Origin: Flavobacteriales bacterium
GTDB lineage: Bacteria; Bacteroidota; Bacteroidia; Flavobacteriales_D; Sanyastnellaceae
Assembly: GCA_029245065.1 (NCBI GenBank)
Contig: JAQWQB010000085.1
Location: 1 to 62,956, forward strand
Reading direction: 5' to 3'
Length of the DNA stretch: 62,956 nucleotides
Position 1 is the stretch's first letter, and every line of letters starts with the position of its first letter. Of this stretch, positions 26,566-34,431 are shown piece by piece. The notes beneath the pieces were generated by a model that was not told the origin of the DNA, made no database searches, and saw only the letters and a list, made by a program, of their open reading frames with translations. A program made the translations under genes and the position numbers.

Positions 26566-28410
26566 TTATTCTACCGTAACGGATTTAGCCAAGTTACGTG
26601 GTTGGTCTACGTTGCACCCGCGCATAACCGCGATATGGTAGCTAAGTAGCTGCAATGGAACAGTTGCAAGTAAGGGCACGAGGCAGTCATCAGACTTTGG
26701 AATTTCAATCACATGGTCTGCCAGTTTGCGCACATGCTTGTCGCCAGCGGTTACAATAGCAATGATTTTTCCTTTACGCTCCTTCACCTCTTCAATGTTG
26801 CTTACGACCTTCTCATAGCTCTGTCCTTGTGTTGCGATTACAAACACAGGCATCTCTTCGTCAATCAGTGCAATTGGTCCGTGCTTCATTTCTGCAGCCG
26901 GATATCCTTCCGCGTGGATGTAACTAATCTCTTTCAACTTAAGCGCACCTTCCAACGCAACAGGGAATGTATATCCTCTTCCCAAGTACAAGGCGTTTGA
27001 AGCATCCTTGTAAATTTCTGAGATGTACTCAACAATATCGTTCGACTTAAGTGCCACTTCAACCTTATCAGGAATAGAGTTAATTTCAGCAATTAAGCGG
27101 TGAAGTCTTTCAGGTTGAATGGCACCGCGCTTTTCAGCAACGGTAAGGGCCATCAATGTGAGAACGGTAACTTGAGCGGTAAATGCTTTCGTTGATGCTA
27201 CACCAATTTCTGGTCCGGCGTGGGTGTAAGAACCACTGTGGGTCTCTCTAGAAATGGTTGAACCAACTACGTTGCACACACCGAAAATGTGAGCACCGCG
27301 TTCCTTAGCCAACGTAATAGCCGCTAGCGTATCTGCTGTTTCACCACTTTGCGAAATAGCGATGACGATATCATCTTTCTCAATGATGGGGTTTCGGTAA
27401 CGAAATTCCGAAGCATACTCCACCTCTACAGGAATTCGCGCGAGGTCTTCAAATAGGTACTCGGCCACTAAGCCGGCATGCCATGAAGTACCACAGGCAA
27501 CAATGATGATGCGCTTCGCGTTCACCCACTTGTCTTCGAACTTCTCTATCCCAGACAAACGAACCATGCCTTTCTGAAGGTTCATTCGGCCTCGGAAGCA
27601 ATCCATGATGGAACGGGGCTGCTCGTATATTTCTTTCAGCATGAATGAATCATACCCTCCTTTCTCCAAAGCTTCGAGTTGCATCTCAAGCTCTTGGATG
27701 TATGGAATTTTCTCACGGTTCTGGATGGTCACGATCTTAAGACCGGTCTTTTTATCCATCAAGGCGATTTCTTCATCCTCGAGGTAAACAACGTTCTTCG
27801 TGTATTCTACAATTGGCGTTGCATCAGACCCAACGAAGTAGGTACCATCTTCACCAATTCCAATTACAAGCGGACTACTTTTCTTCGCGGCAATGAGCTG
27901 ACTAGGATTGTTTTTATCCATCACAACAATTGCATAAGCACCTACCACTTCATTGAGTGAGATACGCACCGCTTCGAATAAGTCAACCTTCGTATTGGAT
28001 CTTACCTCTTCAATAAGGTGTGCAAGGACTTCGGTATCGGTGTCACTGGTAAATTTGTGTCCACGGTTAATGAGCTCATCTTTGAGTGTATTGTAATTTT
28101 CAATGATTCCATTGTGAATGATGGCCAAGTCTCCATCACCTGATAGGTGGGGGTGAGCGTTGGTATCATTGGGAGGTCCGTGGGTTGCCCAGCGAGTATG
28201 CCCAATACCCACGTTTCCAGTGGTTACGCTTTCGCCAACGTGGGTTTCGAGGTCCGAAACCTTTCCTTTGCACTTGTATAAAGTGATGTCTTTGTTATTC
28301 AGGAGTGCAACCCCTGCACTATCGTAGCCCCTGTACTCAAGTCTTTTCAAACCTTTGACGAGTATAGGGTAAGCGTCTTCAGTTCCTAGGTAGGCAACAA
28401 TACCACACAT
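26566..28410 (-). CDS. glmS: Glutamine-fructose-6-phosphate aminotransferase
   Basis: This 614-residue enzyme has the class II glutaminase N-terminus MCGIVAYLG with nucleophile Cys2 after Met removal, GHTRWATHG, and two SIS domains with CGTSWHAG and SQSGETADT. The C-terminal PRNLAKSVTVE is the conserved tail. It makes glucosamine 6-phosphate for peptidoglycan and lipid A. The length is normal. No riboswitch-like leader or glmS ribozyme is visible in the short gap to the next gene. It may be read together with the DUF4270 gene upstream. Confidence 0.97.
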   Translation of the reverse strand: MCGIVAYLGTEDAYPILVKGLKRLEYRGYDSAGVALLNNKDITLYKCKGKVSDLETHVGESVTTGNVGIGHTRWATHGPPNDTNAHPHLSGDGDLAIIHNGIIENYNTLKDELINRGHKFTSDTDTEVLAHLIEEVRSNTKVDLFEAVRISLNEVVGAYAIVVMDKNNPSQLIAAKKSSPLVIGIGEDGTYFVGSDATPIVEYTKNVVYLEDEEIALMDKKTGLKIVTIQNREKIPYIQELEMQLEALEKGGYDSFMLKEIYEQPRSIMDCFRGRMNLQKGMVRLSGIEKFEDKWVNAKRIIIVACGTSWHAGLVAEYLFEDLARIPVEVEYASEFRYRNPIIEKDDIVIAISQSGETADTLAAITLAKERGAHIFGVCNVVGSTISRETHSGSYTHAGPEIGVASTKAFTAQVTVLTLMALTVAEKRGAIQPERLHRLIAEINSIPDKVEVALKSNDIVEYISEIYKDASNALYLGRGYTFPVALEGALKLKEISYIHAEGYPAAEMKHGPIALIDEEMPVFVIATQGQSYEKVVSNIEEVKERKGKIIAIVTAGDKHVRKLADHVIEIPKSDDCLVPLLATVPLQLLSYHIAVMRGCNVDQPRNLAKSVTVE

Positions 28411-28469
28411 AAGCGTATTTGCTAAAATTTAAGCCCTTAGGCCAGTACGAATGTAAGATAATCTGGAAA

Positions 28470-29786
28470 TCAATAAGAATAGGTCAGTTCTAGCCTCATT
28501 TTTCTGTCAGGGTCCATTACGTCTCCATCGGGTCCATTCAATTGAACACGTGTAACAGAAACCCCAGCATTGTTGGACACAATGTATAGAAAATTAACAG
28601 CAGCGATGCCATTCAAGTAGTCTTGGAACCAGCGCGAAATGTTAAAACGGTATTCATTGTTAACGCCATCATAATCTCCGTCAATATCAATCAGGGAAGA
28701 AAGTTGACCAGGCAGCGAGACAGGTTCACCGTCTTCGTTTTCAGTCAAACAAAACAGCAAAGACTGAACGCCGAATCGGGTATCTCTTCCGTCTTGCACA
28801 GGAACAATGAGTTCTGCTTTATTCACCGTTCTGGTTTCAATGGCGTTGAAATTGTCAAGGTGAGGGAAAATCACTTTTGCTTTTGCTCCTGCAGCGGCCT
28901 GTACCACGAGCTCATTGCTCCCGTCGACCTCTCCGTCTTGATTTAATGGAGATAAAGAACCGTTGAACGAGTGGTCAAAACGACTCGTACGGGCACACAA
29001 TGAATTAATGGTATAATCAAAGGAGAGTGTATCTGCGTCGTTGTGGTAGTAAAGTGTCATGCGTGATTCACCGCCCAGTAGGTTGAGTGTTGCAACACCG
29101 CCACCACCGCTAGCAGACCTCACGTAGATTCCTTTGAAAAAATCAACGAAGTTCTCATTGGAGTCATACACTTCTTCTCCTGCTGTAATGAACCTGTTCG
29201 CCAAATCCATGTTCAGGCGCATGCGTAGCTGTGCATCAACAGAGTCTTCTTCTGAGAAGAAGATTTGGTCATTCAGGTTGAATTGATGTGTTTCATCACC
29301 TGGTTCAATGAGATTCACAACGTCGCGTTCAAAGTCTCTACCAGAGTAATAGGCAGAATCAATGTCGAGGCTTTCTGTAAGTTCGAATACCTCAAAATAC
29401 TGAGGAGCAACTTGTCCGTAGACATCGCCCGTGTATGTAAAGCTTAGTACGAGTGAGTCAGCAACAGGATTGTCTCCAAAAACAATATCAGGAGTTTCAA
29501 GTCTAAGTTGCGTGTAGATGGATGTTCGAACAGGCCCCGTCAGCTCATCAATGTAGTTTCCAAGAAGAGACAGAGAAAGTTCGTCTGTTCTCAAGGAGTC
29601 TTCAAGCACATTGAAAGCTTCTATGGTAAGGGTGTCGGTCTTGGTGATTGCAAGCAGATCATCTTCAGGTTGCAACCCAAGGCCAACATCATTCGTTGGT
29701 TTCTTGCATTGGACCAAAAGGAGGCTTACAAGCAAAAAGATGGCGGCCTCAAGAGGCCGCCCAGAGCGTTTTTGGCGAGAGGTCAC
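28470..29786 (-). CDS. DUF4270 lipoprotein
   Basis: The family is recognised by the start of the mature protein, CKKPTNDVGLGLQPEDDLL. From a GTG at 29786 the product is 438 residues with signal RPLEAAIFLLVSLLLVQC (Cys27). The frame is open for 48 more codons, but those overlap the GT5 gene in another frame, and the GTG is preceded by GGAGGA at a normal distance, unusual for Bacteroidota, which rarely use Shine-Dalgarno sites. DUF4270 proteins are outer-surface lipoproteins of unknown function. The gene order GT5 protein, DUF4270, glmS beside panC is conserved in Flavobacteriia. A terminator-like hairpin lies inside the signal codons. Confidence 0.85.
   Translation of the reverse strand: MTSRQKRSGRPLEAAIFLLVSLLLVQCKKPTNDVGLGLQPEDDLLAITKTDTLTIEAFNVLEDSLRTDELSLSLLGNYIDELTGPVRTSIYTQLRLETPDIVFGDNPVADSLVLSFTYTGDVYGQVAPQYFEVFELTESLDIDSAYYSGRDFERDVVNLIEPGDETHQFNLNDQIFFSEEDSVDAQLRMRLNMDLANRFITAGEEVYDSNENFVDFFKGIYVRSASGGGGVATLNLLGGESRMTLYYHNDADTLSFDYTINSLCARTSRFDHSFNGSLSPLNQDGEVDGSNELVVQAAAGAKAKVIFPHLDNFNAIETRTVNKAELIVPVQDGRDTRFGVQSLLFCLTENEDGEPVSLPGQLSSLIDIDGDYDGVNNEYRFNISRWFQDYLNGIAAVNFLYIVSNNAGVSVTRVQLNGPDGDVMDPDRKMRLELTYSY
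29742..29761 (-). other. Terminator-like hairpin inside the DUF4270 signal codons
   Basis: The 9-bp arms GGCGGCCTC/GAGGCCGCC around 2 bases are followed on the minus strand by ATCTTTTT. It begins about 25 bases after the GTG start at 29786, so it is within the coding sequence. Confidence 0.6.
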
Positions 29787-29793
29787 TATTGTG

Positions 29794-30624
29794 TTATTCC
29801 TCCACCAAGATCTGCTTTCCCTCAATGATCGAGTCATAGAAAGAAGTAGCGTCTGTAACAATGTTGTTTTCGTCTGTGCTTTCAATTGATGCAATTTCAG
29901 ATTCAGAGATGAAGCCGCGAAGATCGGCATCTACATCTTCAGAACCAACGATTACGCCGTCAGAATATTGGATAGCCAATTTACTGAGGTTGTTAAATGT
30001 TGGATCATCAATTTGAGAAATTTTCTCATGAGCGATTCCGTCCAGCGCAACTTTCTTGCTCATACCGGCGTCAAGACTGCCTTCGAAATCATTCCCCATC
30101 GCCGAGAATACCACTTTTGAATTGGCAAAATGTGGATCCTTGCTGTACAATTCTTTAACATATAATGGCAAAAGTGCAGACATCCAGCCGTGGCAATGGA
30201 TAACATCTGGCACCCAACCAAGCTTTTTCACGGTCTCCAGCACGCCACGAACGAAGAAAATTGATCGTTCATCGCTATCTTCAAACAGGTCGCCATCATC
30301 ATTGCGTAAAAATGCTTTACGCTTGAAGTACTCTTCGTTATCAATGAAATAAACCTGCATACGAGCTACAGGAATAGATGCTACTTTTATGATAAGAGGG
30401 TGGTCGGTATCGTTGATAATGAGGTTCATCCCAGAAAGACGAATTACTTCGTGCAACTGGTGTCTACGCTCGTTGATTTTACCATAACGAGGCATGAACA
30501 CTCTAATTTCTTTACCTTTTTCGTGGGCGCCCTGAGGGAGATTTCTGCTGATCCGAGATTGAGGTGTTTCTGGAAGGAATGGAACTATTTCTTGCGAAAC
30601 ATAGAGGATCTTAGCTTTACTCAT
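29794..30624 (-). CDS. Glycogen-synthase-like protein, GT5 domain only
   Basis: The 276-residue protein starts KAKILYVSQEIVPFLPETP and contains PDVIHCHGWMSALLP, the N-terminal domain of starch/glycogen synthases. The C-terminal GT1-type domain with the nucleotide-sugar site is missing, and the N-terminal ADP-glucose loop KxGG is not obvious (NLPQGAHEKGK occurs instead). Short homologues like this are common in Flavobacteriia and may not make glycogen. It is divergent from panC and its gene is followed 7 bases later by the DUF4270 start. Confidence 0.8.
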   Translation of the reverse strand: MSKAKILYVSQEIVPFLPETPQSRISRNLPQGAHEKGKEIRVFMPRYGKINERRHQLHEVIRLSGMNLIINDTDHPLIIKVASIPVARMQVYFIDNEEYFKRKAFLRNDDGDLFEDSDERSIFFVRGVLETVKKLGWVPDVIHCHGWMSALLPLYVKELYSKDPHFANSKVVFSAMGNDFEGSLDAGMSKKVALDGIAHEKISQIDDPTFNNLSKLAIQYSDGVIVGSEDVDADLRGFISESEIASIESTDENNIVTDATSFYDSIIEGKQILVEE

Positions 30625-30652
30625 CAGGTTATCTTTTTTGTCAGGAATACTG

Positions 30653-30660
30653 CAAAATTA
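30653..30660 (-). promoter_or_regulatory. -7 element for the GT5 gene
   Basis: On the minus strand TAATTTTG matches TAnnTTTG. It lies 28 bases before the ATG. Confidence 0.6.
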
Positions 30661-30693
30661 CGGAAAAATGAGCGATTCTTCAAATGAATCCTT

Positions 30694-30701
30694 TAGCTTT
30701 G
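30694..30701 (+). promoter_or_regulatory. -7 element for panC
   Basis: TAGCTTTG matches TAnnTTTG and lies 34 bases before the panC ATG, back-to-back with the promoter of the GT5 gene. Confidence 0.6.
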
Positions 30702-30735
30702 GCCGATTTGACCAATTTCAAGTGACTTCAAAAAG

Positions 30736-31575
30736 ATGATTGTATTTACCCACCCAAGGGAATGGAAACGACTGCGTTCGGAGTTGTTTTCTGACAGAGC
30801 CTCAGTTGGTTATGTTCCAACCATGGGGGCATTGCACGAAGGCCATCAATCCTTGATTTCAAGAGCTTCTGAAGAGAATGATTTAGTTGTTGTTAGTATC
30901 TATGTAAACCCCACTCAATTCAATCAAGCATCCGATTTAAGTGCTTACCCGAGGGATTTAGGTACTGACTTAGAGATTGCCGCAGCAGCAGGTTGCGAAG
31001 TGGTTTTCGCCCCAACCAATGAATCTATTTATGGTGAAGAAATGGTTTCATCAGATACCGATTATGGCACGTTAACTTCTTCATTGGAGGGAGCAGAACG
31101 TCCCGGACATTTCAACGGGGTGGTTACAATCGTTCGGAAATTATTCAATGCTGTAAAGCCCACCCAAGCTTATTTTGGTGAAAAAGACTTTCAGCAATTG
31201 GCCATTATTCGTGAAATGGTGCGAAGAGAATCCATTGATGTCAACATTGTTGGGTGTGAATTGGTACGCGACGAAGATGGGCTGGCGCTTAGTTCGCGGA
31301 ACGCAAGGTTGTCTAACGAAGGCAAGCTGACGGCGTTGTTTTTAAGTAAGACCATGCGAGAGGCAGATGAAAAAGACCGAACGGTTCCCCCTCAAACACT
31401 GGCAAAATGGGCTTTTGACCAACTTGAGAATCACCCAGGTATTGAACCTGAATATGTAGAGATAGTAGACGCAACAACACTCGAGAAATTGAACGAGTGG
31501 GGAACAGAAGAGGCCAGAATTTTGCTCACCGCGTGGGTAGATGGTGTTCGTCTGATCGATAACAGTGCGATTTGA
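30736..31575 (+). CDS. panC: Pantothenate synthetase
   Basis: The 279 residues carry VPTMGALHEGHQSLI (HxGH nucleotide motif), NPTQFN, GYYFGEKD-like TQAYFGEKDFQQL and DGLALSSRN. It condenses pantoate with beta-alanine using ATP, for coenzyme A synthesis. The length is normal. panD does not follow, unlike in many Bacteroidota. Confidence 0.97.
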   Translation: MIVFTHPREWKRLRSELFSDRASVGYVPTMGALHEGHQSLISRASEENDLVVVSIYVNPTQFNQASDLSAYPRDLGTDLEIAAAAGCEVVFAPTNESIYGEEMVSSDTDYGTLTSSLEGAERPGHFNGVVTIVRKLFNAVKPTQAYFGEKDFQQLAIIREMVRRESIDVNIVGCELVRDEDGLALSSRNARLSNEGKLTALFLSKTMREADEKDRTVPPQTLAKWAFDQLENHPGIEPEYVEIVDATTLEKLNEWGTEEARILLTAWVDGVRLIDNSAI

Positions 31576-31605
31576 GCCTAGTGAACTGAGATTGTTTTAC
31601 CTTTG
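31571..31605 (+). promoter_or_regulatory. Two-part promoter for tatA
   Basis: TTTG at 31571-31574 and TACCTTTG at 31598-31605 give both the -33 and -7 Bacteroidota elements with 23 bases between. The leader would be about 65 bases. Confidence 0.65.
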
Positions 31606-31677
31606 TAACAGGAATACCCGAAATCTGATTTTGGGCTGAACGAGATTTTAGTTTAATAAGTCATAAAACAGTAGAAC

Positions 31678-31863
31678 ATGACACTCTTTATTCAAAACAT
31701 GGGCCCGGCGTCTATAGTACTTATCCTATTGGTAGTTGTGCTATTGTTCGGAGGGAAGAAAATTCCTGAGCTTATGAAAGGACTTGGTAAAGGAATGAAG
31801 GAGTTTAAGGATGCTTCTCAAGGAGATGAGGACATCAAAAAACAGGATGATTCGAACGATTAA
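31678..31863 (+). CDS. tatA: Twin-arginine translocase TatA/E
   Basis: The 61-residue product has a short periplasmic start, one membrane helix (about 10-24), [21 protein letters not shown], the amphipathic helix with the FG hinge, and an acidic tail. It forms the Tat pore for folded proteins. tatC is not in the window. Confidence 0.93.
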   Translation: MTLFIQNMGPASIVLILLVVVLLFGGKKIPELMKGLGKGMKEFKDASQGDEDIKKQDDSND

Positions 31864-31918
31864 TCGAGAATCTCCCTCATTACGACAACAAAGCCACTCA
31901 TTTTCGCGTACTCCCCAC

Positions 31919-33412
31919 ATGAAGTACCACCACGTTACATTTCTTATTCTCGCCTTTTTTGGGATTCAATTGAATGCCCAAACAACTGCTAATGCAGATT
32001 CATTGACACTTCCTGTGGAAGTTAGTGAAGAGGTCATGATCAACGGGTTGTTTCTAAATGAAATTGATTCGCTCTGGCAAGAATCGTTCAAAGCCCTCAA
32101 TTGCTTAAGCACAGACACGGCTTTTTGGAACATCAATGATTTTCAGGCCGACGAAGTTCCTGCACTGGATACGGCGCTGATCTTTTCTAGGCTTGAATTG
32201 CTGCATGCAGAGTCTCCTATTGACTTAGCTCCGAACGATATTATTCTAGATTACATCAAGTTTTACAGCTCTAGAAGGCACAAGCACCTTGGGCAAATGT
32301 TGGGTAGCGCGGGGTATTACTTCCCCCTCTTTGAAGAAAAACTGGACCAGAACAACCTTCCATTGGAACTGAAGTACCTCTCTATTGTGGAGAGTGCCCT
32401 CAACCCGAAAGCTCGTTCTCGAGTGGGTGCTACTGGATTGTGGCAGTTTATGTTCCAGACAGGGAAAGCCTACGGATTGGAGGTCAACAGTTATGTAGAT
32501 GAGCGCATGGACCCTCTTCTTGCCACTGAAGCTGCGTGCAAGTATTTTGAAAAGCTGTACAGCATGTATGGCGACTGGAACCTGGTGTTGGCGGCCTACA
32601 ATGCAGGACCGGGAAATGTGAACAAGGCCATTCGTAGGTCTGGAGGGAAGCAAACATATTGGGGTATTCGTCCTTATTTACCAAGAGAAACCAGGGGATA
32701 TGTTCCTGCATTTATTGCGGTGAACTACCTCATGAATTTCCCTTCTGACCACAACATTTATCCTACTGAGCCAACGTGTGCATGGGTAGAAACAGACACC
32801 ATTGTGGTTTCTGAAGCAGTACGCTTTGACCAATTGGAGGCTTATTTAGACGTCACGTCCGAAGAACTTTCAAGGTACAACCCAACGTACCGAAAGGGAA
32901 TAATTCCAGCTGTTGGAAATAACAATGTTCTTCGACTTCCTTACACTCTTTCGGGTGATTTTATCCAGTTTGCAGACAGCATTTACAATTACAAAAAAGA
33001 TGAAGCGCCGGAAGTGGTTGTTGAAAATGAACCGACAGTTTATTACGTTCGAAGCGGAGATGTGCTTGGTTCTATTGCTCAGCGACACGGTTGTTCTGTA
33101 AGCCAACTAAAGGCTTGGAATAACATAAGAGGGACGACCATTCGTGCAGGGCAGAAATTATACATCTATTCTTCTGCTAAGAGCACTAAAAAGAAGACAA
33201 CGAGCGTTAAGAAACAGAGCAACGCTCAATTCGAAACCGACCAAAGTGGTGAATACCGCTACCACACCGTAAAATCTGGCGATACCCTCTGGGATATTGC
33301 TAACTTGTATGACGGAGTATCTGTTGAACAACTGCAGAGACTCAATAAAGGACTGAATGCCAAGAGTTTGAAACAAGGCCAAAAGATCCGAATACAAAAG
33401 ATTAATTCATGA
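31919..33412 (+). CDS. Lytic transglycosylase with two LysM domains (MltD-like)
   Basis: From ATG 31919 the product is 497 residues with signal peptide MKYHHVTFLILAFFG. The GH23 domain (about residues 110-270) has LKYLSIVESALNPKARSRVG with the catalytic Glu, GLWQFMFQTGKAYGL and VLAAYNAGPGNV. Two LysM domains follow (near 375-420 and 447-495: VRSGDVLGSIAQRHG and VKSGDTLWDIANLY) separated by a Lys/Ser linker. It cleaves peptidoglycan glycan strands in the periplasm. The raw frame starts inside tatA, but the ATG with the signal peptide is the true start. The stop overlaps the DUF4837 start by 4 bases. Confidence 0.93.
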   Translation: MKYHHVTFLILAFFGIQLNAQTTANADSLTLPVEVSEEVMINGLFLNEIDSLWQESFKALNCLSTDTAFWNINDFQADEVPALDTALIFSRLELLHAESPIDLAPNDIILDYIKFYSSRRHKHLGQMLGSAGYYFPLFEEKLDQNNLPLELKYLSIVESALNPKARSRVGATGLWQFMFQTGKAYGLEVNSYVDERMDPLLATEAACKYFEKLYSMYGDWNLVLAAYNAGPGNVNKAIRRSGGKQTYWGIRPYLPRETRGYVPAFIAVNYLMNFPSDHNIYPTEPTCAWVETDTIVVSEAVRFDQLEAYLDVTSEELSRYNPTYRKGIIPAVGNNNVLRLPYTLSGDFIQFADSIYNYKKDEAPEVVVENEPTVYYVRSGDVLGSIAQRHGCSVSQLKAWNNIRGTTIRAGQKLYIYSSAKSTKKKTTSVKKQSNAQFETDQSGEYRYHTVKSGDTLWDIANLYDGVSVEQLQRLNKGLNAKSLKQGQKIRIQKINS

Positions 33413-34422
33413 CAAGATTTCTTATTGCCTGTGCTTTGGTACTCACATTCAGCGGATGTGAAGAAAGCAACGAACTCATGCTCCCTGGAAAAGTAGGTCC
33501 AGCGGGAGAACTTTTAGTGGTAGTTGATGACGCTCTTTGGGAGGGCCCAGTTGGAGAAGCCATTGAAGAAGTGGCCGGAAGACCATACGACTTGCTTCCG
33601 CAATACGAGCCTGAATATTCCCTTTCAGTCATCAACCGAAAGTCATTTGACCGCTTCTTTAAACCGCATCGAAACATCTTGTTCGTTGATATGGATGACC
33701 GTATTGACACCCAAGAACCATCATTGAAAATGTACCGCGATAAGTACGCTAGCGGACAAATTTTTGTAGAGGTCAAAGGGAAAACGCCCCAAGCCATTGC
33801 TGATATCATTACCCTTCGTGGAAATGAAATGCTGAGTGCGTTAGACGAAGAAGAATTGAAGCGCGTAGGCGACCTAGTACGAACCTACCCCAATGTACCG
33901 TTGTCTAGCGCTGTTAAAGGTAAATTTGGGTTTACCCTGGATTTTCCGCGTGATGCTTTCTTAGCCAAGGAAACGGAAGACTTTGTTTGGGTGAACCGTG
34001 AGTTAACCCGTATGAAGGGAGGCAACAACCACGACATTAAACAAGGGTGGTTCATGTACACGTATCCGTACAAAACCGACTCCGTTTTTTCTTTTGAATG
34101 GTTGGTAGCGAAGCGTGATTCGATGTTAAAAGCACATGTTCCCGGCGACATTGAAGGGAGTTACATGCAAACGCAAATGAAAATCATCCCTACGTATGAA
34201 GAAAGACCATTCAACGGCCAGTTTACCTCACAAATAAAAGGGCTTTGGACCATGGAGAATGATTTTATGGGCGGACCTTTCTTCAGCATGACCATGTACG
34301 ATGAGCCAAATCAGCGCATTGTTACGGTAGAAGGGTATGCTTACGCACCCTACTTTGATAAGCGCGAGTACATTCGCGAAGTAGAAGCCGTTGTGAAAAG
34401 CTTGAAATTTGGAGCGAAATAG
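33409..34422 (+). CDS. DUF4837 lipoprotein
   Basis: This 337-residue protein has the lipoprotein signal ending FSGC (Cys17) and then LMLPGKVGPAGELLVVVDDALWEGPVGE, the conserved DUF4837 opening. The function is unknown; it is widespread in Bacteroidota. It is translationally coupled to the lytic transglycosylase (ATGA), so an envelope role with that enzyme is plausible. Confidence 0.85.
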   Translation: MTRFLIACALVLTFSGCEESNELMLPGKVGPAGELLVVVDDALWEGPVGEAIEEVAGRPYDLLPQYEPEYSLSVINRKSFDRFFKPHRNILFVDMDDRIDTQEPSLKMYRDKYASGQIFVEVKGKTPQAIADIITLRGNEMLSALDEEELKRVGDLVRTYPNVPLSSAVKGKFGFTLDFPRDAFLAKETEDFVWVNRELTRMKGGNNHDIKQGWFMYTYPYKTDSVFSFEWLVAKRDSMLKAHVPGDIEGSYMQTQMKIIPTYEERPFNGQFTSQIKGLWTMENDFMGGPFFSMTMYDEPNQRIVTVEGYAYAPYFDKREYIREVEAVVKSLKFGAK

Positions 34423-34431
34423 GTGGTTCGT

